Origin: Burkholderia sp. SRS-46
GTDB lineage: Bacteria; Pseudomonadota; Gammaproteobacteria; Burkholderiales; Burkholderiaceae
Reading direction: 5' to 3'
Assembly: GCF_004343775.1 (NCBI RefSeq)
Contig: NZ_PTXL01000003.1
Location: 736,884 to 800,883, forward strand
Length of the DNA: 64,000 bases
Shown: one piece after another, positions 1 through 8,684 of the stretch
Layout: every line of letters begins with the position of its first letter
Numbering within the stretch: position 1 is the first letter of the stretch
Notes under the pieces: generated by a model
The model's database searches: none
What the model saw: the letters and a program-made list of their open reading frames with translations, nothing else
What the model was told of the DNA's origin: nothing
Program-made: the position numbers and the translations under genes

Positions 1-588
1 CGGTACCAGAAGATTTTGCGGGCCACACAGCGTTTGACGCTGCTGCTGAGCGACCCGCTGCACGAGGATGGCTTCGAGTTGCTGAGGAATCGCTGCAAGC
101 CGGCGCCCACCGATCTGACAACCCTGCTCGAGGATGCTGCAGCAGCGGCGAGCCCATTATCGGAGCGCCATCGGCTCGAAGTCGAGGCGAAAGGTTTGCC
201 GGATACCTTCCTATGCGACAGCAGCCTGTTGCGCCTCGTATTGCGGACGCTCGCGGACAACGCGGTGAAATATACGCCGACGGGGACGCGCGTGGTTTTC
301 CGAGGACGTTTAATGCGGGAAGGGGTCGAACTCGAGGTGGAGGACGATGGTCCGGGCATCGAGCCAGCGGATCTGCCTCACGTATTCGAGCGCTTCTATC
401 GTGGCCGGAACGTGGGGCAGAAGCCCGGAACCGGACTTGGCTTGTCGCTTGCTCAGCGCATGGTCGAGATGCAGGGTGGTTCCCTGAGTCTGGACAGCTT
501 GCCTGGCCGGGGTTGCCGTGCCCGGATTTTCCTGCCGTCCCTACACGCTGGATTTCACGTTAATGCGAGCGGCTCGGTAAAGGTATAG
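1..588 (+). CDS. Sensor histidine kinase, C-terminal part (5' end outside window)
   Basis: The frame is open from base 1, so only the ATP-binding (HATPase_c) end of a two-component sensor kinase is present. Visible motifs are the N box (LADNAVKYTP), the G1 box (DDGPGIEPADLPHVFERFYRG) and the G2 box (GTGLGLSLAQRMVE). The phospho-accepting histidine, sensor region and membrane segments would lie upstream. It should autophosphorylate and pass the phosphate to a response regulator. The obvious candidate partner is encoded on the opposite strand, tail to tail, with 34 bp of overlap between the two 3' ends. That is unusual, since such pairs are mostly co-directional. Substrate and signal cannot be inferred. 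Confidence 0.9.
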   Translation, partial: RYQKILRATQRLTLLLSDPLHEDGFELLRNRCKPAPTDLTTLLEDAAAAASPLSERHRLEVEAKGLPDTFLCDSSLLRLVLRTLADNAVKYTPTGTRVVFRGRLMREGVELEVEDDGPGIEPADLPHVFERFYRGRNVGQKPGTGLGLSLAQRMVEMQGGSLSLDSLPGRGCRARIFLPSLHAGFHVNASGSVKV

Positions 589-1214
589 CCCACGCGATGC
601 ACCGTCTTGAGCGGTAGCTCGGTACCCAATTCATTGCGCCAGCGCTGCCGCAGACGGCTGACCGTCGCTTCGAGCCTGCGCTCATCGTACTCCAGCCATG
701 TGTAGCCGAAGCGTTCCGCGATCTGGCTGCGGCTGACCGGCTGCGCCGGATGGCACGCGAGCAATTCAAGCAGGATGCGTTCGCTGGCGGAGACTTCCAG
801 GCGGTCCCCATTTGGCGCATACAGCGCGCCGGCCAGCCTGTCGAGCCGCCAGCTACTGACGACCCTTCGACTCAAGGCATCGAGAATCGCCCCGAGTTCG
901 AGTAGCGTGATGGGTTTGACCAGGTAATGATCGGCCCCGCCTCTCAGGCCGCTCACCTTGTCCTGGGTTTCGCCGCGTGCGGTCAGCAAGACGATGCCGC
1001 AGCCGTTGCGCTGCGTTCTCAACCAGGCGGCCGCGTCGAAACCACTGCCGTCGGGCAGCATCACGTCGATCACTGCCATGTCGGCCTGCATGGCCAACAC
1101 CTTGAACTCCGCAACCGTACCCGCCTGACTGACCAGCCAGTCACGCTTTTCCAGAAAGACGGCAATCTCCTCGCGCAGCTCGACGTCGTCATCGAGCAGT
1201 AGTACCTTGGCCAT
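555..1214 (-). CDS. OmpR/PhoB-family response regulator
   Basis: A 219-residue two-component response regulator. The receiver domain (about 1-115) has the acidic pocket LLLDDD, the phospho-acceptor Asp50 in AVIDVMLPD, Thr in LLTAR and Lys100 in LVKP. The winged-helix DNA-binding domain (about 130-215) contains RRLEATVSRLRQRW and ends in VHRVGYTF, typical of the OmpR class. The frame extends upstream to 1301, but the start at 1214 (MAKVLLL) fits the family and follows a GGA-rich site. It overlaps the convergent kinase gene by 34 bp. It probably works with that kinase, although opposite orientation leaves this unproven. Confidence 0.9.
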   Translation of the reverse strand: MAKVLLLDDDVELREEIAVFLEKRDWLVSQAGTVAEFKVLAMQADMAVIDVMLPDGSGFDAAAWLRTQRNGCGIVLLTARGETQDKVSGLRGGADHYLVKPITLLELGAILDALSRRVVSSWRLDRLAGALYAPNGDRLEVSASERILLELLACHPAQPVSRSQIAERFGYTWLEYDERRLEATVSRLRQRWRNELGTELPLKTVHRVGYTFTEPLALT

Positions 1215-1691
1215 CTCTGTGTCCTGGAGGGGTATCGTCAATTTGTTGGATGGGGTGCAGGAGGAAAGTAAATTTATAAGGATTGCTGTCTTGCTCGACA
1301 AGACATTCCGGCAGTGGATAACCCGTCACCATCTCCCACGTCTCGAAGGCCTGCTTGCGTGCCCGCCGTTCCTGTCGCACGTTTCGGTTCGTTGCCATTC
1401 ATGGCCCAAGCTTCTCCCACGCGACGGCCGTGGTACAGCTGTCAGTTCCAGCAGGCAAGGACAAATATTGGGTATCTGTGCAAATCAGTATCAGGTGTTG
1501 ATGGCGCTGTAAAACCGCGCTTGAACGGCGGGGCAACCGGGACGCCGCCCGCGAGCGTGTCTACCGAGTCGGGCGACTCAAGGATGCCGGCAAGGACTCG
1601 TCCCTCGCAGCCGCTTCCGCGATCGCGACAACTTCACTATCCTCTACGCCGTGCGCACGGGCGTTTCCGTGCCGCCTTTCCAGGAAGGTTC
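1215..1691. other. Intergenic, no gene recognised
   Basis: 477 bp between the response-regulator start and the TfoX-like gene. Weak open frames cross it on both strands, but none has a convincing start, ribosome site or recognisable protein. Minus-strand promoter signals for the regulator gene are expected near 1215-1300, where the sequence is locally AT-rich; no clear -35/-10 pair was identified. Confidence 0.4.
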
Positions 1692-2042
1692 ATGGCATCC
1701 AGTCAAAGCACCGTGGATTTCATCGTCGAGCAGATGGCCGCGGCCGGCGCCATCTCGGCGAAGAAGATGTTCGGCGAATTCGGCGTCTACTGCGACGACA
1801 AGATCGTCGCGCTCGTCTGCGACGACCGCCTGTTCGTCAAGCCGACGCCCGACGGCAAGGCGTATCTCGGCACGTTCGAGGAGGACAGCCCCTATCCTGG
1901 CGCGAAACCCTATCTCGTGATCCCAGGCGAAAAATGGGATGACCACGCGTGGTTGTCCCGGCTGATCGCGATCACGGCCGCGCAATTGCCGCCGCCCAAG
2001 CCGCCCAAGCCGCGCAGCCGCACGCGCAAAGGCGTAAGCTGA
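1692..2042 (+). CDS. TfoX N-terminal domain protein
   Basis: A 116-residue protein matching the TfoX_N family: KKMFGEFGVYCDDKIVAL followed by DDRLFVKP and a proline-rich basic tail (PPPKPPKPRSRTRK). In Enterobacteria the related TfoX/Sxy protein helps CRP drive competence genes. Stand-alone TfoX_N proteins are common in proteobacteria and mostly uncharacterised. The start at MASSQS is chosen because the family begins shortly before the KKMFG motif; the frame itself is open from 1314. The lysine- and proline-rich tail could contact nucleic acid, which is inference. Confidence 0.75.
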   Translation: MASSQSTVDFIVEQMAAAGAISAKKMFGEFGVYCDDKIVALVCDDRLFVKPTPDGKAYLGTFEEDSPYPGAKPYLVIPGEKWDDHAWLSRLIAITAAQLPPPKPPKPRSRTRKGVS

Positions 2043-2085
2043 GCGTCATGCGCACGCCACGTGCGCCGATTGCCGGAGCACGCGA

Positions 2086-3009
2086 ATGTCGACCTCTGAA
2101 GTTTGCGCCGCAGCACCCGGCGCGAACCGGCCGTTCCGGCCGGGATGGCGCGTCGTCGTCGCGGCATGCGGCCTGTGCTGGAGCGTGCTGTCGTTCGGCG
2201 CGGACCCGGCCGCCGCGCTGCGCGACCGCTACCGCGACCTGTCCGAGCAGCTGAAACGCAACCCGTTCCGTCGCCCGCTCTACCTCGAATCGTCGGAAGC
2301 GAAATCCTCGCTCAAGGGCGACATCTACGCGGTGGTGGACTACCCGTACGCGGTGGTCGACGGCAAGCTCAACGACCCCGTGCAAGGCCCGGCGAACTGG
2401 TGCGCGGTGCTGATCCTGCATCTGAACGTGAAGTATTGCCATGCGTCGTCCGCCGGCGACGACGCCGTGCTCGACGTCAACATCGGCAGGAAGATCGAGC
2501 AGAAGCTGAGCGATACCTACCGCGTCGAGTTTCGCTACCGCGTGCAGCCCGCCACGCCGGGCTACTTCCAGGTCGATCTCAATGCCGACAGCGGGCCGAT
2601 GAGCACGAAGGACTACCGCATCGTGCTGGAGGCGGTGCCGCTCGGCGACACGCGCACGTTCGTGCACCTGACTTACTCGTATGGCTTCGGTACGCTCGGG
2701 CGCGTCGCGATGAAGACCTATCTGGCCACCATCGGCAGCGACAAGGTCGGCTTCACCACGGTCGGGACGCCTGCCGCAACGCCACCCGACTATATCGGCG
2801 GCGTGCGCGGCCTGCTGGAGCGCAACACGATGCGCTACTACCTCGCGATCGACGCGTACCTCGGCACGCTCGACAAGCCGCTGGACCAGCGCCTCGCCCG
2901 CTGGTTCGATGCGACCGAGCAGTACGCGCGGCAGCTCCACGAACTGGACCGGCCGGACTACATGCAGATGAAGGCGAAGGAGATCCAGCGCCAGCAGACC
3001 GCGCGGTAG
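2086..3009 (+). CDS. Exported protein of unknown function
   Basis: A 307-residue protein with a hydrophobic stretch at about 21-39 (RVVVAACGLCWSVLSFGA), consistent with a signal peptide that has an extended N-terminus or with an anchor. The rest is soluble-looking and rich in charged and aromatic residues. No family was recognised. The order of strands and the long ligand-pocket-like middle (IVLEAVPLGDTRTFVHL) are vaguely START-like, but that is only an impression. A strong hairpin follows the stop codon, so it is probably a single-gene transcript, and it converges with the deacetylase-like gene downstream. Confidence 0.6.
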   Translation: MSTSEVCAAAPGANRPFRPGWRVVVAACGLCWSVLSFGADPAAALRDRYRDLSEQLKRNPFRRPLYLESSEAKSSLKGDIYAVVDYPYAVVDGKLNDPVQGPANWCAVLILHLNVKYCHASSAGDDAVLDVNIGRKIEQKLSDTYRVEFRYRVQPATPGYFQVDLNADSGPMSTKDYRIVLEAVPLGDTRTFVHLTYSYGFGTLGRVAMKTYLATIGSDKVGFTTVGTPAATPPDYIGGVRGLLERNTMRYYLAIDAYLGTLDKPLDQRLARWFDATEQYARQLHELDRPDYMQMKAKEIQRQQTAR

Positions 3010-3028
3010 CGTGCGGCAGCCACGGTGC

Positions 3029-3058
3029 AAGCACGCCCGCGTGAGAGCGGGCGTGCTT
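3029..3058. terminator. Bidirectional intrinsic terminator-like hairpin
   Basis: A perfect 12-bp inverted repeat, AAGCACGCCCGC / GCGGGCGTGCTT, with a 6-nt loop. It lies between convergent genes ending at 3009 (+) and 3081 (-). The T run after it is short (TTTC), so it may work in both directions but is not a textbook rho-independent site. Confidence 0.75.
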
Positions 3059-3080
3059 TCTCCTGCCGGATCGGCAGGGG

Positions 3081-5222
3081 CTACTTCCAGACGGGCGCAG
3101 GCGCGATCAGCATCGTATAGGCCGTCGCCGGCAGCAGCGTCAGGTACGAAATCGACTGGCTGCCGTAGGTTTCGATCGACGTGCCGAACCTGACGCCGGT
3201 CACGGGCACGACGACGGATTGCCCGTCCGTGCGCGCGCCGCTCACGGTGATCGTCTTGCCGGGCGTCAGCGTGGCGACCACGTTCGACGCGTTGTAGATG
3301 CTGCGCTGGAACGCCAGCGTGCCGAGGTCGGTCAGGTACGGGCTGACGATCGGCAGGTTCTTGTAGTACTTGTTGTACTTCGTCAGCGTCGCGTTCAGCA
3401 GGTCGCCCAGCAGGAAATTCTGCCCGCCGTAGTTGCGCAGGTTCGACTGGTGGAACATCAGCGGCCGGTTGTCATAGGTGAGCAGGTACGACACCAGCGT
3501 GTCGGACACCTTGTCGAGCACCTGCGCGTACGTGAGGTCGAAGCCCCACCGCGTCGGATCGATGCCGTTCGCGCCGTAGAAGTAGTTGTACTCGTCGACC
3601 CACTCCTGCGGCTGCGACACGTTGTAGAACAGCGCGGTCGCATATCTCGGCACCTCGAAGATGCCCTGGTTCACGCAGTTGAACTTGCCGGTGTTGAACG
3701 CCGGAAGCGGCCATGGCGTGCCGCTGTTGTTGGTCGGGCAGCCCGGCGTGCCGACCGGCGGCGTCGGCTTCGACGAATCGGACACGAGCACTCGCGTGCC
3801 GAACGACACCAGCGCGCCGAGCGTCGTCGGGTTGTACAGGCCGGAAATCTCCGGCGTCACGAGCGTCTGCGTCGAATAGGTCGAGAAGCCGAAGCGGCGC
3901 GCCACGGTGTGGTTGCTCTGCATTTCGGTCGTGACCTGGCCGGCCGTGGTCGTGAACGGCGGATCCAGCAGCAGGTGGTCGTACGTGTGGCTGGTCCACT
4001 TGAAGCGGCTCTGGTTCGAGCGGACCTGCGTGGTCAGCGTATCGGTGCCGGTGGCCGGGTAGTCGCCCAGGCCGCCATACGCGGTGCTGAACCCCGAGCC
4101 GTTGAACGCGAAGGAGAACTTCAGGGCCGACGCATTCGCGGTCTTGCCGTTCACGTTCGACTGCCACTTGACGACGTTGTTGAGATCGGCGCCGGTGAAG
4201 CGGTACTCGCATGACGTAGTGCCCGTGTACGACGCGACCGATCCCGGCGGGTTGCCGAGCGGGCAGAGCCCGCTCGGGCTCGTGCCGGTCACCGCGCCCG
4301 TCCTCACGTCATACCAGAGGCCGGTGAGATCGGATTGCGCATACGGAAAGATCTCGTCCGGAATGCCGACGTCGTCCACCTGCGGATCGATGTAGACGTG
4401 CCGGTTGCCGAGGAACAGCCCGCGCGTGAGCCAGTTGACGAGGCCGTACGACAGCGTCATCGAATGGAGCAGGAACGGGTTGTTGTCGAACATCAGCGAC
4501 ATGATTTCCCGCGACGTGCTGTCGCCCGCGAGCGGCGTCGTGTTGCCGAACAGGCAGGTCGCGGCGATCGGGTACGTGACGTTGTTCGCGCCGGCCGCCT
4601 GCAGCACCGACGTGACGGTCGTGCCGGCCGGCAACGGGCTCGCCGGCGACGCGAAATAGGTCCATGCGTTCTGCACCGTCAGCGGGTTGCTCGCGGTCGT
4701 GCCCGCGTTCATGTACGGGAACAGGGCCGCGCCCGCCGTCGTGAACGTCGACGCCAGCGGCGACGCGCTCGTGTCGCGGTAGCCGACGTACTGCAGGCAG
4801 GCCGTGTCGCCCGGCCACGTGTAGAGGCTCGCGAGCCGCACGTTGTACTTGAACTGGAAGCGCGCGAGTGCGGTCGCGAGCGCGCTGCCGGAGAACGGGT
4901 TCATGTAGCGGTAGTCGCTGACGGGCATCAGGACGCCCTGGTACAGCGCGTGGTTGCCGGTTTCGAGCGGCGGCAGCGTCGGATTGCTGGTGTCGTAGCT
5001 GTAGACCGTGTACGGCACGCCGACGCGATCGAGAATCGCCTGCGCGGCCTGCAGTTCCGGGCCGTTGCCGGTCTGCTGGCTCGCGAGGATCAGGATCTTC
5101 AGGTCGATCTGCGCATCGAGCGGTACGGCGTGGCCGGCGTTCGCACTCAGGCAGAGCCACGCGACGACGATGCCGCGCGCCATAAGATTCGGAAAACGAA
5201 ATAATGTCCGGATTGCGCTCAT
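3081..5222 (-). CDS. Secreted polysaccharide deacetylase, Agd3-like (CE18-type)
   Basis: A 713-residue exported protein. The signal peptide ends near residue 32 (SANAGHA). The N-terminal part (about 40-240) resembles the carbohydrate-binding region of Agd3, the fungal enzyme that deacetylates galactosaminogalactan. The middle has a metal-site pattern of polysaccharide deacetylases: an Asp pair in DPQVDDVG near residues 282-283 and His-x3-His in SHTYDH near 412-416. A C-terminal beta-rich part follows. Expected role: removing N-acetyl groups from an amino-sugar exopolysaccharide outside the cytoplasm. The start at 5222 follows a GTGAGG site. It lies just downstream of a small exported-protein gene on the same strand. 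The family assignment is from memory of motifs. Confidence 0.6.
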   Translation of the reverse strand: MSAIRTLFRFPNLMARGIVVAWLCLSANAGHAVPLDAQIDLKILILASQQTGNGPELQAAQAILDRVGVPYTVYSYDTSNPTLPPLETGNHALYQGVLMPVSDYRYMNPFSGSALATALARFQFKYNVRLASLYTWPGDTACLQYVGYRDTSASPLASTFTTAGAALFPYMNAGTTASNPLTVQNAWTYFASPASPLPAGTTVTSVLQAAGANNVTYPIAATCLFGNTTPLAGDSTSREIMSLMFDNNPFLLHSMTLSYGLVNWLTRGLFLGNRHVYIDPQVDDVGIPDEIFPYAQSDLTGLWYDVRTGAVTGTSPSGLCPLGNPPGSVASYTGTTSCEYRFTGADLNNVVKWQSNVNGKTANASALKFSFAFNGSGFSTAYGGLGDYPATGTDTLTTQVRSNQSRFKWTSHTYDHLLLDPPFTTTAGQVTTEMQSNHTVARRFGFSTYSTQTLVTPEISGLYNPTTLGALVSFGTRVLVSDSSKPTPPVGTPGCPTNNSGTPWPLPAFNTGKFNCVNQGIFEVPRYATALFYNVSQPQEWVDEYNYFYGANGIDPTRWGFDLTYAQVLDKVSDTLVSYLLTYDNRPLMFHQSNLRNYGGQNFLLGDLLNATLTKYNKYYKNLPIVSPYLTDLGTLAFQRSIYNASNVVATLTPGKTITVSGARTDGQSVVVPVTGVRFGTSIETYGSQSISYLTLLPATAYTMLIAPAPVWK

Positions 5223-5290
5223 GACGAACCTCACGCAACGAGTAGCGGGTGGCGGGACGTTTGCCCGGGGGCACTGCAATGGTTCGGCGC

Positions 5291-5536
5291 CTAGAGTTTC
5301 TTCGGCGTGACGGCCTGCCGGCTCATCGCTTCGCCCGGATGCGGGCCGGAGGGCATCGGCGGGCGCTTCGCGGGCAGTTGCGCATTGGGCGCGAGCCGCT
5401 GATGGCCGATGGGGCGCTTGCCGGCGGCGAGTGCCGACGGCGAATCCAGTGCGGAGAAGGCGGCCAGCGCGGCGCAGGTGGCGCACAGCAGCGTGCGCCA
5501 TGCGTGCCGGAGCCGTCTGATTCGGCGGGGGGGCAT
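5291..5536 (-). CDS. Small exported protein, unknown
   Basis: An 81-residue protein: arginine-rich start, hydrophobic segment LCATCAALAAFSALD, cleavage likely after ALA near residue 37, then a short basic, proline-rich mature part. The start at 5536 is preceded by GAGGA at good spacing. It sits 68 bp upstream of the deacetylase-like gene and is probably co-transcribed with it. No family recognised. A mature peptide of about 44 residues with many prolines could be unstructured or bind a polyanion, but this is inference. Confidence 0.5.
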   Translation of the reverse strand: MPPRRIRRLRHAWRTLLCATCAALAAFSALDSPSALAAGKRPIGHQRLAPNAQLPAKRPPMPSGPHPGEAMSRQAVTPKKL

Positions 5537-5965
5537 GGTGTCCTCGTAGCGTCGCAGGCGCGGTTGGCGATGTTGCAAAAGCGACCCTGCATCCGGCGGC
5601 GTGGCCTGCGTTCCACGCGCACCGGCATGACCCGGTGTCATCCGGGACGATGGCGAATGGTCTCCTCCACAAGCCGGTACGTCGTGGGGCGCCTGCGCTG
5701 CAACGTGTTCCGCGAAGGGGGGCGGCACGCTGCCGGGCGGTCGCGCCGGCACGATGCCCGGCTTGTACGGCTTATGTAAGCCATTTGCATGCCATGCCGT
5801 GCAAGTGGTTGATTTTTCGTCGGCTTTTGGAAAGGCGCGGCGGCGTGCCGTCTGGAAATCGTAAGAAACGTTTCAGGTTTGACACGCGGCGGTGGGAAGG
5901 CGGGGCGGTGACCCGCGCAGGCGTGGGCTGTGCGGAGGAGGTGCGCAGCCCCGGCACCGGGATGG
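5537..5965. other. Intergenic region with paired dyad symmetries
   Basis: 429 bp between the small exported-protein start and the end of the glycosidase-like lipoprotein gene. No gene was recognised. It contains two adjacent dyads (5769-5804) and an AT-richer stretch near 5805-5885, so it probably holds the promoter for the downstream minus-strand pair. Confidence 0.4.
5769..5804. promoter_or_regulatory. Two adjacent inverted repeats, possible operators
   Basis: GGCTTA-TG-TAAGCC at 5769-5782 is followed after 2 bp by the imperfect dyad TTGCATG...CGTGCAA at 5785-5804. They lie about 235 bp upstream of the minus-strand gene starting at 5536. Direct evidence is symmetry only; the binding protein is unknown. 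Confidence 0.3.
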
Positions 5966-8152
5966 TCATGACGCCGCGTCTTTCACGGCATGGGCGGCAT
6001 GCCCCGCCGCCGTCTCCGTCGAGCCGCGCCGCGGCGTGTCGCCGCCGGCCGCGCGCGCTTCCCACCAGTACTTGCCCGCGCGCAGTTGCGGATCCCGGAT
6101 CGCCAGATAGGTCGTGCTCCACAGTTGCGCCGCGTTCGCCTCGGTCGCATCGGCGCTGCGCGTGCCGAACGCCTCCGTCTGGTATCGCCCGTTCGCGTAC
6201 GACCACGACCACATCTCGGTCAAGCGCATGTCCTTCGCGTTCGCGATTACCTGCCAGATCTGCTGGCGCGCCTGCGTGAGCAGCGTGCGCACGTCGCTCG
6301 GCAAATCGGTGCGCGCGAGTTGACGGTCGAGGCCCGCGACCCACATCGCCTGCTGCCACGACCAGATCACCGTGCCGTGATACGCGGCGCTCGTGAAGCG
6401 CGGCCACAACGTCGGGTCCGCGTACGCCGGATTCGCGATCAGCACGCCGACGTCGGTCACGAGACCGACCGGGAACGGCTGCATCACGTCGGTGACGATG
6501 CGCGCGAGCAGCGCGGGCGACGGATTGCCGAACAGCAGCACGAAGCCGCCGTCCGAGTGCATGATCGGAATCGGGTTGCCGCTCGCGTCGAGCGCGATCG
6601 CGTCGAACTGCAGCGCCGTGTTCGGCACCGCGCCGGCTGGCACTCCAGTCTGCGGCGCATACGCGGCGAGCCTCGCGCGCGCGTCGTTCGGCGTGACGGC
6701 CACCTGGAAGTACGGCGGCGCGGCGCGCTCCCAGACATCGGCCGCCGCGCCCGCGTTGGTGAGTACGGCACGCTGGTCGGCGCTCAGGTACGGGTCGAGC
6801 AGCCCGCGTGCGAGGAAGTTGCTCGTCGCGCGCAGCGCGGCCGGCACGAGCGCGACGTTCACGTCGTACGGATAGACGCCGCCGCCGATGCCGTCGGTGC
6901 TGTCGCGCCAGTTGCCGACGATCTCGCCGGGGCGCAGACGGATCAGGTTCGCGGCGAGCGCCTGTTGCGCGAACGGCTGCGCGGTCTGCGCGACGCGCAC
7001 CAGATTGGCAATGAAGCGGCTGCCGTTCGTCACGCCATCGGCACCTTTCTGCGCGAGATACGCGGCGGCGCGCGCCTGCCCGCGCGGATCCTCGATCAGC
7101 CAGTCCTCCATGATCGGCGCGAGCAGGTAGTCGCCGTCGACCATCTTGTAGTCGTAGGCCGGCGTCGGATCGTTCGGACGGCCGTGCTTCCGGTTGTCGA
7201 TCAGCGCGAATTCGCCGATGCCTTCCTCGTGCGCGACTTTGCCGTCCGGCGACAGGCGGCTCAGCACCGAGCCGAGCCCGGCCTCGATCACGTCGGGCTG
7301 CAGCACCGGCATCAGCATGCGCACCGAGATCAGTGTGTCGCGGCCGAAGTAGGTATCGTATTGCCACGAGCCCGCGAGCAGCTTGTCGCTGAAGCTCAGG
7401 AATTCGAACACGTTCTGGCTCAGCGGATCGGGGTTGACCGCCGACGTGAACAGATTCGCGTGCGTGATCGGCTGCAGCGGCGTCTCGCCGCTGAACGCCT
7501 CGATGCGCAGCCGCAGCGCCGGCGTGCCGGGCGGCGATTGCAGCAGCAACCCGCCGGCGCCGCCAGCGGCGATCGCGCCGCCGTCGATCGCCGTGACGCG
7601 CAGCGCGTAGCCGGGCGCACCGTCGACACGATTGCGCTGCCAGAGCGCGACGTTGCCGGACACGGACGGCTGCGCGACGATGTCGGACGGCACGCTCGCG
7701 CCGCCGTTGTAGTCGCGCAGGAAGCGCACGGAGCTGAGCAGTGCCTGCCGGATCGACAGGTTGTTCGTATCGGCCGATACGTCGACGCGGATGCCGTACA
7801 GCGTCCGGCCCAGTGCATCCTGCAGGGTCGCGGGCGAAATCGGCGTGTCCTGGCGCCAGTTGACGGGCCGCGACGTGTCGTCGAACCAGAGGCCCGCGCC
7901 GCTGTTGCCGGCCGGAAACACGACGAGCAGGCGCGGCTTCGTCGATGCGCGCATCAGCAGATGCGCGGCGATCTTGTCCTGCCGATAGAACGCGTTGATC
8001 TGCCCGCCGCGGTCGAGCCGGAACGCGAGCGCGGATGCGGGCGGATCGCCGCCACCCGTAATGTCGTCGTGATCGGAACAACTCGCGAGAAAGGCAATGA
8101 AAAAGGCGAACAAATAACTGAAGACTTTCCTCGTATCAAGACGCGCCTTCAT
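5966..8152 (-). CDS. Lipoprotein with six-hairpin glycosidase-like domain
   Basis: A 728-residue predicted lipoprotein: signal peptide with lipobox FLASC (Cys about 25) and a GGGD linker. The body has the look of an (alpha/alpha)6 six-hairpin glycosidase related to glycogen-debranching and GH15/GH63-type enzymes, for example the acidic/aromatic segments SWQYDTYFGRDTLISVRM, VAHEEGIGEFALID, YDYKMVDGDY and EMWSWSYANGRYQTE. The likely role is trimming a polysaccharide at the cell surface or periplasm. The start at 8152 has a strong GGAGGA site. It lies on the same strand as the deacetylase-like pair, 429 bp upstream. Substrate unknown; the neighbourhood suggests an amino-sugar polymer. Confidence 0.55.
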   Translation of the reverse strand: MKARLDTRKVFSYLFAFFIAFLASCSDHDDITGGGDPPASALAFRLDRGGQINAFYRQDKIAAHLLMRASTKPRLLVVFPAGNSGAGLWFDDTSRPVNWRQDTPISPATLQDALGRTLYGIRVDVSADTNNLSIRQALLSSVRFLRDYNGGASVPSDIVAQPSVSGNVALWQRNRVDGAPGYALRVTAIDGGAIAAGGAGGLLLQSPPGTPALRLRIEAFSGETPLQPITHANLFTSAVNPDPLSQNVFEFLSFSDKLLAGSWQYDTYFGRDTLISVRMLMPVLQPDVIEAGLGSVLSRLSPDGKVAHEEGIGEFALIDNRKHGRPNDPTPAYDYKMVDGDYLLAPIMEDWLIEDPRGQARAAAYLAQKGADGVTNGSRFIANLVRVAQTAQPFAQQALAANLIRLRPGEIVGNWRDSTDGIGGGVYPYDVNVALVPAALRATSNFLARGLLDPYLSADQRAVLTNAGAAADVWERAAPPYFQVAVTPNDARARLAAYAPQTGVPAGAVPNTALQFDAIALDASGNPIPIMHSDGGFVLLFGNPSPALLARIVTDVMQPFPVGLVTDVGVLIANPAYADPTLWPRFTSAAYHGTVIWSWQQAMWVAGLDRQLARTDLPSDVRTLLTQARQQIWQVIANAKDMRLTEMWSWSYANGRYQTEAFGTRSADATEANAAQLWSTTYLAIRDPQLRAGKYWWEARAAGGDTPRRGSTETAAGHAAHAVKDAAS

Positions 8153-8684
8153 GTTTCCTCCATGTTCTCGTGGGCAAGGGCAATTGCGTCGATGAACCCG
8201 ATGAACGGATGTCGCCTGCCGGCGAAAGCACTGCTGAATGACGCTTGAATCGGGATGCTCGGTGCGAGACCGCCGGATGCTCGCGGGATCGCGAGGCGGA
8301 TCGTGTGCCGACGCGGCAACGCGCCGTCGTGGTGCGCGCTTCGGCGGAAACTTTTGGACTTCGGCTACGTCGCGTGCTGCACGCTCGCTCCCACACGCAG
8401 GTGTGGTTCGGTAGCACGATTGCATGCTAAACCATTCGTCTGATGAATGGGGCGGGAATGCGCATTGTTCATCCCGTTTTTGATCACGCAGGGTCGTTAA
8501 TGAATCGCGCAGCGGCGCATTGGCGAGGCGAATCGTGTGACGCAGCCCGTGTTGATTTTCGGCGCGCCGGATGTCGAGCGGGTATCCCGCGCGGATCGAT
8601 TATTCCGCAGTCCTTGGTAATGTGATCGAGCTTTCCTCTTCGGCAGTCGTACAGCTTGCACTGCCGGTACTGCCCGAAGCGCGC
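8153..8684. other. Intergenic, 532 bp
   Basis: Lies between the lipoprotein start (8152, minus) and the hipA end (8685, minus). No gene is supported. The part near 8153-8460 presumably carries the lipoprotein-gene promoter; the part near 8640-8680 carries a hairpin ending the hip transcript. An AT-rich stretch around 8420-8520 has no recognisable element. Confidence 0.4.
8641..8666 (-). terminator. Hairpin downstream of hipA
   Basis: Perfect 7-bp arms CGGCAGT / ACTGCCG with a 12-nt loop, nested in a longer imperfect stem whose outer arms (CTTCGG-CAGT and ACTGCCCGAAG) reach about 8637-8678. It starts 19 bp past the hipA stop codon. There is no T tract, so it is a candidate terminator only. 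Confidence 0.4.

Noticed and set aside
1972..3030. 352-codon open frame antisense to the exported-protein gene
   Set aside because: Composition is shadow-like, no start signals, and the plus frame has a plausible signal segment and a terminator.
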